A stretch of DNA of 6,891 nt from Candidatus Melainabacteria bacterium (GTDB lineage Bacteria; Cyanobacteriota; Vampirovibrionia; Obscuribacterales; Obscuribacteraceae), in NCBI GenBank assembly GCA_016209785.1, contig JACQVM010000039.1:1-6891 (forward strand), written 5' to 3'. Under the pieces are notes generated by a model. The model was not told where the DNA came from. It saw only the letters and a list, made by a program, of their open reading frames with translations, and did no database searches. The position numbers were made by a program, and so were the translations under genes. Each line of letters begins with the position of its first letter. The first letter of the stretch is position 1. Below, piece by piece: positions 1-4,081 of this stretch.

Positions 1-77
1 ACCCTGACCTAGCTAGTGTGTACTTCAACAGGATTAAGACTCTTGAGGAGTTACTTGCATCCAAGATAGCAAATTGA
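1..77 (+). CDS. Possible C-terminal end of an upstream gene (partial)
   Basis: Reading from base 3, the sequence is open for 24 codons and stops at TGA (75-77); the other two plus-strand frames hit a stop within the first 12 bases. The translated tail contains DLASVYFNRIKTLEELLAS, which looks like the end of a real protein: a short hydrophobic/aromatic stretch followed by an amphipathic helix. The pattern YFN..KT.EEL is reminiscent of the 'FxNINTPEDL' ending of MobA-type molybdenum cofactor nucleotidyltransferases, which would suit a nitrate-reduction locus. This is a resemblance over about 12 residues only and is not a claim of identity. An open frame this short could also arise by chance. 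About 215 bp separate it from the next gene. Confidence 0.35.
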   Translation, partial: PDLASVYFNRIKTLEELLASKIAN

Positions 78-144
78 GCGTCATGGAAACAGTCAGTGCT
101 ACCTCTTGATAAAATTGATGTGCTATGTCTGTATAGATGCAGCA

Positions 145-162
145 AAGTGGCTAAGTGGCCAC
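145..162. repeat. Tandem octamer with overlapping palindrome
   Basis: AAGTGGCT (145-152) is followed directly by AAGTGGCC (153-160), a tandem 8-mer differing at the last base. The second copy runs into the perfect palindrome GTGGCCAC (155-162). It lies about 130 bp upstream of the HxlR-type regulator gene and could be part of its control region, but nothing in the sequence proves this. Confidence 0.3.
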
Positions 163-185
163 AAAAAGGTAACCAAGAATCCAAA

Positions 186-205
186 GATCAGCCGAACGAC
201 TGATT
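186..205. promoter_or_regulatory. Imperfect inverted repeat upstream of the HxlR gene
   Basis: ATCAG (187-191) and CTGAT (200-204) are perfect inverted arms. The flanking G186/T205 can form a wobble pair in RNA. After one C/A mismatch (192/199), the core CGAACG (193-198) can add two more base pairs. It is either a weak stem-loop in the leader or an operator-like dyad for the regulator encoded about 90 bp downstream. HxlR-family dimers often bind dyads near their own promoter, but no family consensus can be matched here. Confidence 0.25.
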
Positions 206-292
206 AACTATGCACATGAAGGATGGTGGAGAAGAAACCCAAGCCTTTGACAATAGTTAAACAAGGTATAGGAGTGTTCGCACAGCAATCTC

Positions 293-646
293 ATGGGTAA
301 TGAACAACTAACTCACGCAGACGACAGACTAATTGAGTTTGCGCTAAATGTGTTGGGACCTAGATGGACCAGCTCAGTTTTAGTTGAATTGTTTTGTGGC
401 AAAAAGCGCACTACTGAGCTATTGAAGGCCTTACCAGGACTAAGTGCAAAGACTCTATCTGAAAGGTTGCGGCGCCTACAAGAACTTGAATTGATATCAC
501 GAACAGTCTATCCAGAAGTACCACCAAAGGTAGAATATGAGTTAACTGACGAAGGTAAGAAACTTCTAGATGCATTGGTTGTCCTAAGAACACTAGGACA
601 ACGATGCATAGCTAGCCAGGCAGCCAACAAGAATGGACACGAATAA
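293..646 (+). CDS. HxlR-family winged-helix transcriptional regulator
   Basis: This 117-residue protein is a typical full-length HxlR-type DNA-binding regulator, expected to act as a cytoplasmic dimer. Visible landmarks are LGPRW at 21-25, the helix-turn-helix region TTELLKALPGLSAKTLSERL around 40-59, the RRLQELELISR recognition/wing lead-in at 60-70, and the wing signature YPEVPPKVEYELTDEGKKL at 73-91. Many family members sense electrophiles or oxidants through a cysteine near the N-terminus. That position has no cysteine here, and the only two are C35, just before the helix-turn-helix, and C105 in the C-terminal helix. The ATG at 293 is the only practical start: a stop at 269-271 closes the frame and no other start codon lies between. 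AGGAG at 270-274 is 18 nt from the ATG, too far for a normal Shine-Dalgarno. The gene overlaps the radical SAM gene by 14 nt, so it probably controls that unit or its own expression. The effector is unknown. Confidence 0.9.
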   Translation: MGNEQLTHADDRLIEFALNVLGPRWTSSVLVELFCGKKRTTELLKALPGLSAKTLSERLRRLQELELISRTVYPEVPPKVEYELTDEGKKLLDALVVLRTLGQRCIASQAANKNGHE

Positions 647-1802
647 ACCATGCCCTCCAATTGTCGATTTTAGCCGGTCACCATTCCTGGTTCTCTGGGA
701 ACTTACCCGTGCATGCGCTCTAGCATGCCAACATTGCCGTGCCAAGGCCATGAGGCAAAGAAATCCAGAGGAACTTTCAGAAATAGAGTGTACAAAGTTG
801 CTAGAAGATCTTAAAGCCTTCGGCAGGCCACTTTTGGTATTAACTGGCGGTGACCCCATTCAAAGACCGGATGCATTTAACATTATCCAAGAAGCGTGCC
901 ATCAGGGTTTCACTGTAGCCATGACACCAAGTGCTACACCGTCTGTCACCAGAGATGTAATTGCCAAGTTAAAAGACTCCGGACTAACACGTTTAGCTAT
1001 TAGCATAGATGGACCTGATGCTGAAACCCATGATGCTTTCAGGCGGGTTGCCGGCTCTTTTACCTGGAGCAAGTCTATCCTGAACTGGGCTCGAGAGTTT
1101 GGTTTACCAATTCAAATCAACACTACCATGTGTCGACACAATCTGGAATGTTTTGCGAGCATAGCGGAGTTTGTTGAGCACGAGCAAGCAGTCCTATGGA
1201 GCGTGTTTTTCTTGGTTACGGTAGGGCGGGCACGTCCAGAGTTGCAAATTACTGCAGACCAGGCAGAAGCTCTGCTTAGACGGATGGCTCAACTTACAGT
1301 AACTGCTCCTTTTGATGTCAAGTCAACAGCTGCACCACAGTTTAGACGAATCCTAATTGAGCAGTTCACCAACATAGAAGAGTCGACCAACAAACTAACA
1401 GCACCATGTAAGAGCAAGTGTGACTCTGGCAGTTCCGTCGGACAGGCTGTCATGAGCAAGCTCAATCCAAAGCTGCATTTAGGTTCTTTGCGCTCTTACC
1501 AATCAGTCAATGACGGTAAAGGACTATTGTTCATTTCACACACAGGTGACGTCCAGCCAAGCGGATTCCTACCAATTAGTGCTGGCAATATTCGAGAAGA
1601 ATCGGTCGTGTCGATTTATCGAGACAATGTACTTTTCAAGTCTCTTCGAGATCCATCCCTTCTAAAGGGCAAATGTGGCTCATGCCGATATCGCGTTGTC
1701 TGTGGTGGCTCAAGAGCTAGAGCTTATGGTGAGTCTGGTGACTACTTGAACCAAGACAACCTATGCAGTTTTCAGGACTTGAAGTCAAACCCCCGGCGTT
1801 AA
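633..1802 (+). CDS. Radical SAM/SPASM domain protein, resembling the TIGR04053 group
   Basis: This 389-residue enzyme should cleave S-adenosylmethionine at a [4Fe-4S] cluster held by C28, C32 and C35 (CALACQHC, CX3CX2C). Other radical SAM landmarks are the SAM-binding LTGGDP at 70-75, TPSATPSVTRD at 98-108 and LAISIDG at 121-127. The C-terminal SPASM domain supplies further Fe-S ligands: C348 and C351 in GKCGSC, C357 in VVCGGSRARAY, and C378 near the end. NDGKGLLFISHTGDVQPSGF (293-312) and AGNIREESVVSIYRD match my memory of TIGR04053 proteins, an uncharacterised family related to the heme enzymes AhbD and NirJ and to peptide-modifying enzymes. The real substrate cannot be read from sequence. 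Residues about 247-290 form a less conserved stretch with an additional pair, C259 and C263. The start ATG lies inside the end of the HxlR gene (14-nt overlap, different frame), with only a weak upstream purine stretch (AACAAG), which suggests translational coupling. The stop codon sits in the loop of a strong hairpin. Confidence 0.88.
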   Translation: MDTNKPCPPIVDFSRSPFLVLWELTRACALACQHCRAKAMRQRNPEELSEIECTKLLEDLKAFGRPLLVLTGGDPIQRPDAFNIIQEACHQGFTVAMTPSATPSVTRDVIAKLKDSGLTRLAISIDGPDAETHDAFRRVAGSFTWSKSILNWAREFGLPIQINTTMCRHNLECFASIAEFVEHEQAVLWSVFFLVTVGRARPELQITADQAEALLRRMAQLTVTAPFDVKSTAAPQFRRILIEQFTNIEESTNKLTAPCKSKCDSGSSVGQAVMSKLNPKLHLGSLRSYQSVNDGKGLLFISHTGDVQPSGFLPISAGNIREESVVSIYRDNVLFKSLRDPSLLKGKCGSCRYRVVCGGSRARAYGESGDYLNQDNLCSFQDLKSNPRR

Positions 1803-1810
1803 CGCCGGGG
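1791..1810 (+). terminator. Perfect GC-rich hairpin containing the stop codon of the radical SAM gene
   Basis: CCCCGGCGTTAACGCCGGGG is a perfect 20-bp palindrome: an 8-bp G/C stem with a TTAA loop. The TAA stop of the radical SAM gene (1800-1802) falls in the loop and the first arm encodes its last residues. The gene on the other side is convergent, so the hairpin may serve both directions. No proper U-tract follows on either strand (TCTCCTCACAT on plus, GTTTGACTTC on minus), so intrinsic termination may be weak and RNA 3'-end protection is an alternative role. A smaller dyad, GACTTGAAGTC (1776-1786), lies just before it. Confidence 0.65.
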
Positions 1811-1857
1811 TCTCCTCACATCTGTCTTGGACAACGCTAATTTGTTGCATTAGTGGG

Positions 1858-2199
1858 TCAGCTATGGCAGCAAGAACTTGACTTCTTGTTCTCATTTAAG
1901 ATGTCATTTACTCGGGACAGGTTGGCCATCATTGACGGAAAGCCAAGTGTGGTGACCCCGAGGATCATTGCATGGCGAATCTCCTCGGCGCTTAAGCCAG
2001 CCTCTATAGCCCGGCGACAGTGAGCATGCACTGCACCTTCAAGACCTGCTCCTGCTGCAATAGCCAGTCTAACCAAAGCCACCTCTTTCTTGCTTAACGG
2101 CCCTGAATCACGTGCAGCATTGCCAAGTGCCTCATAACTGTTAAAAACATCGCCATAGAGTTGCTTAAACTCAAGAAAAGACTTTGGAAGTTGACTCAT
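1858..2199 (-). CDS. Carboxymuconolactone decarboxylase/AhpD-fold family protein without the CxxC pair
   Basis: This small protein (113 residues from the preferred ATG; 116 from a GTG at 2208) has the helical CMD/AhpD fold: SKKEVALVRLAIAAGAG (36-52), EGAVHAHCRRAIEAGLSAEEIR across 54-75, then ILGVTTLGFP (79-88). Aligning the pattern H-x7-G, H60 matches the conserved histidine of the family, but the two positions that form the CxxC thiol pair of AhpD are L53 and A56. It is therefore unlikely to be an AhpD-type peroxidase partner and is nearer to the cysteine-less CMD subgroup, whose functions vary. C61 follows the histidine, and an adjacent pair C110-C111 lies in a polar tail (KKSSSCCHS), which is unusual. 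The gene is convergent with the radical SAM gene and divergent from the nitrate transporters. A role in thiol or quinone chemistry is possible, but the substrate is unknown. Confidence 0.82.
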   Translation of the reverse strand: MSQLPKSFLEFKQLYGDVFNSYEALGNAARDSGPLSKKEVALVRLAIAAGAGLEGAVHAHCRRAIEAGLSAEEIRHAMILGVTTLGFPSMMANLSRVNDILNENKKSSSCCHS

Positions 2200-2205
2200 A
2201 AGATT

Positions 2206-2212
2206 CACCTTT
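2206..2212 (-). promoter_or_regulatory. Ribosome binding site that favours the downstream ATG of the CMD-family gene
   Basis: On the minus strand the sequence reads AAAGGTG-AATCTT-ATG. The purine-rich AAAGGTG ends six bases before the ATG at 2199-2197, an ideal Shine-Dalgarno spacing. The alternative start GTG (2208-2206) overlaps this motif and has no separate site upstream. The ATG at 2199 is therefore the more likely start, shortening the longest frame by three residues. Confidence 0.6.
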
Positions 2213-2238
2213 GTTACTACTTAAACTGAAACATACAT

Positions 2239-2257
2239 CTGTACAGGGAGATTCTCC
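2239..2257. promoter_or_regulatory. Two adjacent small palindromes upstream of the CMD-family gene
   Basis: CTGTACAG (2239-2246) is a perfect 8-bp palindrome, followed at once by GGAGATTCTCC (2247-2257), a perfect 5-1-5 dyad. They lie 40-58 bp upstream of the CMD-family start, where a promoter or operator for that minus-strand gene would be expected. No known regulator consensus is matched, and short dyads of this size occur by chance. Confidence 0.25.
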
Positions 2258-2299
2258 AAAGCCGTATCTCATCCTAGAGGAGGGTTAGCCAAAAGTTTA

Positions 2300-2317
2300 T
2301 CATGCCTAAGAGCATGA
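2300..2317. promoter_or_regulatory. Inverted repeat in the middle of the divergent intergenic region
   Basis: TCATGC (2300-2305) and GCATGA (2312-2317) are perfect 6-bp inverted arms around the six-base spacer CTAAGA. This geometry suits a dimeric winged-helix or helix-turn-helix regulator, or a short RNA hairpin. It lies about 100 bp from both divergent start codons, so a protein bound here could affect both genes. No regulator can be named. Confidence 0.3.
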
Positions 2318-2375
2318 GGTTACTTCATTCGACTGATGGCAAAGCACTACAAGCAAGTAAAAATGGACTAGGCGG

Positions 2376-2405
2376 TTGCAAAATCGTTTGTAGATATTCT
2401 ATCTA
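2376..2405 (+). promoter_or_regulatory. Candidate promoter/operator of the nitrate transporter operon
   Basis: A perfect dyad TAGATATTCTATCTA (2391-2405; 6-bp arms, 3-base centre) ends 17 bases before the first transporter's ATG. TTGCAA (2376-2381) followed after 18 bases by TATCTA (2400-2405) gives a passable -35/-10 pair, so the dyad would overlap the -10 element as a repressor operator might. It does not match the FNR consensus TTGAT-N4-ATCAA, and the tandem NarL-type heptamers usual at enterobacterial nitrate promoters are not obvious. The promoter assignment is tentative; the dyad itself is exact. Confidence 0.35.
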
Positions 2406-2422
2406 GTTTTAAGAGCAGGCTT

Positions 2423-4081
2423 ATGAGCATTGAGTCACCAGTTCCACAATCAGAAACAATTCGGTCTCACGGCTATCCCAAATCTGACCTAACTGGCTGG
2501 AACCCTGAAGATAAGAATCAATGGCAAGCTTATGGCAAAAAGATTGCCTTCCGTAACCTTTGGATTTCAGTTCCATGCTTGTTGTGTGCTTTCGCCGTAT
2601 GGATGTACTGGGGAGTCATTACTGTCCAGATGCTCAACTTAGGTTTTCCCTACAGCAAAGAGCAGCTATTTACCTTGATGTCTATCGCTGGACTTTCAGG
2701 AGCAACACTTAGAATCCCATCTACGTTTTTCATCCGCATGGCTGGTGGACGTAATACGATATTCTTCACCACAATGCTTTTAATCCTACCAGCGCTTGGG
2801 ACCGGCATTGCCCTGCAGGACAAAGAAACACCATTATGGATATTTCAGATGCTGGCCCTTTTGTCCGGCATTGGTGGCGGTAACTTTGCCTCATCAATGT
2901 CCAATATAAGCTTTTTCTTTCCCAAGAAAGTACAAGGACTATCGTTGGGATTAAACGCAGGAATTGGCAATTTTGGCGTAACTACTATGCAGATTTTAGT
3001 TCCGCTGGCAATGACCCTGGGGGTTGCCGGACAGGAACCAATGATTCTTAAGACAGCCAGTGGTACCCTAATTGGTAAAATTCCAGCCGGCGCACCAACC
3101 TTTATTCAAAACGCAGGGTATGTTTGGGTCCTCATATTGATACCGTTGGTAGTATTGGCCTGGTTTCTCATGAACAATATCCGGGATGAGCACGTCTCCC
3201 CCGACATCGGCTCTCCACTAAATTCCATCACCAAGATTGCTGGCATGCTTGGTATTGGCATGCTTACTTCAGCATTAGGATGCTGGGCCTTGTTACCAGC
3301 CAAGTCCGGTGGCCTTGGGATAAGTCAATGGCTAGTGTTACCCGCAGTTATAGCTGCTACCGTGTTTCTGCTTAAGCTTCTCCCAGGCAAGATCAAACCA
3401 ATTCTAGATAGGCAGTATAAGATTTTCAACAATGTACACACATGGGTCATGACCTTAATTTACACAATGACCTTCGGTAGCTTCATAGGTTATGCAGCTT
3501 CATTTCCGTTAGCAATCCAAGTAATCTTTGGTTTCTGCCATATCCCTGGCGCTGATGGAACAATGGCACATACAACTGCCAATCAAAATGCACCAAGTGC
3601 ACTCACGTATGCCTGGATGGGAGCATTCATAGGCGCCTTCATCAGACCAATTGGTGGATTGTTAGCTGACAAGCTAGGTGGTGCACTCATTACCCAGGTT
3701 ATCTCTGTGGTGATGGTAGCAGCTGCTTGCGGAGTATCTTACTTCCTGAGACTAGCATACCAGTGCGCCACGCCCGAGCAGTATTTCATACCATTTTTCC
3801 TTCTATTCCTGGTGCTATTTCTTGCCTCTGGTATTGGTAATGGTTCAACCTTCCGTTCTGTCGCTATGATTTTCAATAAGGAGCAGGCAGGACCTGTGCT
3901 TGGGTGGACCTCAGCAATTGCTGCTTATGGAGCCTTTATCATTCCAAAAGTCATTGGAGAGCAAATTGAGAAAGGTACACCAGAATATGCCCTTTATGGA
4001 TTTGCAGCGTTCTACCTTATATGTGTTGGACTTAATTGGTGGTTTTATCTAAGACCAGGGGTCGCATTCAAGAATCCCTAA
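2423..4081 (+). CDS. narK: NarK-family nitrate/nitrite transporter, E. coli NarK-like (antiporter type)
   Basis: This 552-residue inner-membrane MFS protein should exchange nitrate for nitrite. The N-terminal block GWNPEDKNQWQAYGKKIAFR leading into NLWISVPCLLCAF (25-57) closely resembles E. coli NarK/NarU. Both substrate-binding arginines are present: R97 in TLRIPS (E. coli R89) and R408 in FIRPIGG (E. coli R305). The nitrate signatures are also present: GGGNFASSMSNISFFFP (151-167) and ASGIGNGSTF (468-477). It is about 90 residues longer than E. coli NarK. Residues about 253-335, between helices 6 and 7, hold a hydrophilic linker and two extra hydrophobic segments (about 271-292 and 301-320), giving a predicted 14 membrane segments. 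A purine-rich AAGAG (2411-2415) lies seven bases before the ATG. The last base of its TAA stop is the first base of the next gene's ATG, so the two transporters are co-translated. The symbol is by family; substrate direction is inferred. Confidence 0.92.
   Translation: MSIESPVPQSETIRSHGYPKSDLTGWNPEDKNQWQAYGKKIAFRNLWISVPCLLCAFAVWMYWGVITVQMLNLGFPYSKEQLFTLMSIAGLSGATLRIPSTFFIRMAGGRNTIFFTTMLLILPALGTGIALQDKETPLWIFQMLALLSGIGGGNFASSMSNISFFFPKKVQGLSLGLNAGIGNFGVTTMQILVPLAMTLGVAGQEPMILKTASGTLIGKIPAGAPTFIQNAGYVWVLILIPLVVLAWFLMNNIRDEHVSPDIGSPLNSITKIAGMLGIGMLTSALGCWALLPAKSGGLGISQWLVLPAVIAATVFLLKLLPGKIKPILDRQYKIFNNVHTWVMTLIYTMTFGSFIGYAASFPLAIQVIFGFCHIPGADGTMAHTTANQNAPSALTYAWMGAFIGAFIRPIGGLLADKLGGALITQVISVVMVAAACGVSYFLRLAYQCATPEQYFIPFFLLFLVLFLASGIGNGSTFRSVAMIFNKEQAGPVLGWTSAIAAYGAFIIPKVIGEQIEKGTPEYALYGFAAFYLICVGLNWWFYLRPGVAFKNP

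Noticed and set aside
100..106. TACCTCT as a NarL heptamer
   Set aside because: A single heptamer of a degenerate motif is expected by chance, and no paired copy lies nearby.
106..119. TTGATAAAATTGAT as an FNR/DNR box
   Set aside because: The consensus is TTGAT-N4-ATCAA. Here the second half is a direct repeat, not an inverted one, and it is 170 bp from the nearest start.
247..272. TTGACA with TATAGG as the HxlR promoter
   Set aside because: TTGACA is perfect but the spacer to TATAGG is only 14 bases, and no acceptable -10 element lies at 16-18 bases.
593..859. Minus-strand 88-codon frame across the HxlR/radical SAM junction
   Set aside because: It runs opposite the conserved radical SAM cysteine motif, has no recognisable domain and is explained as a shadow frame.
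4036..4080. TTG start at 4036 for the second transporter
   Set aside because: It would add 15 polar residues encoded inside the preceding gene. The TAATG-coupled ATG at 4081 fits family length and operon structure better.
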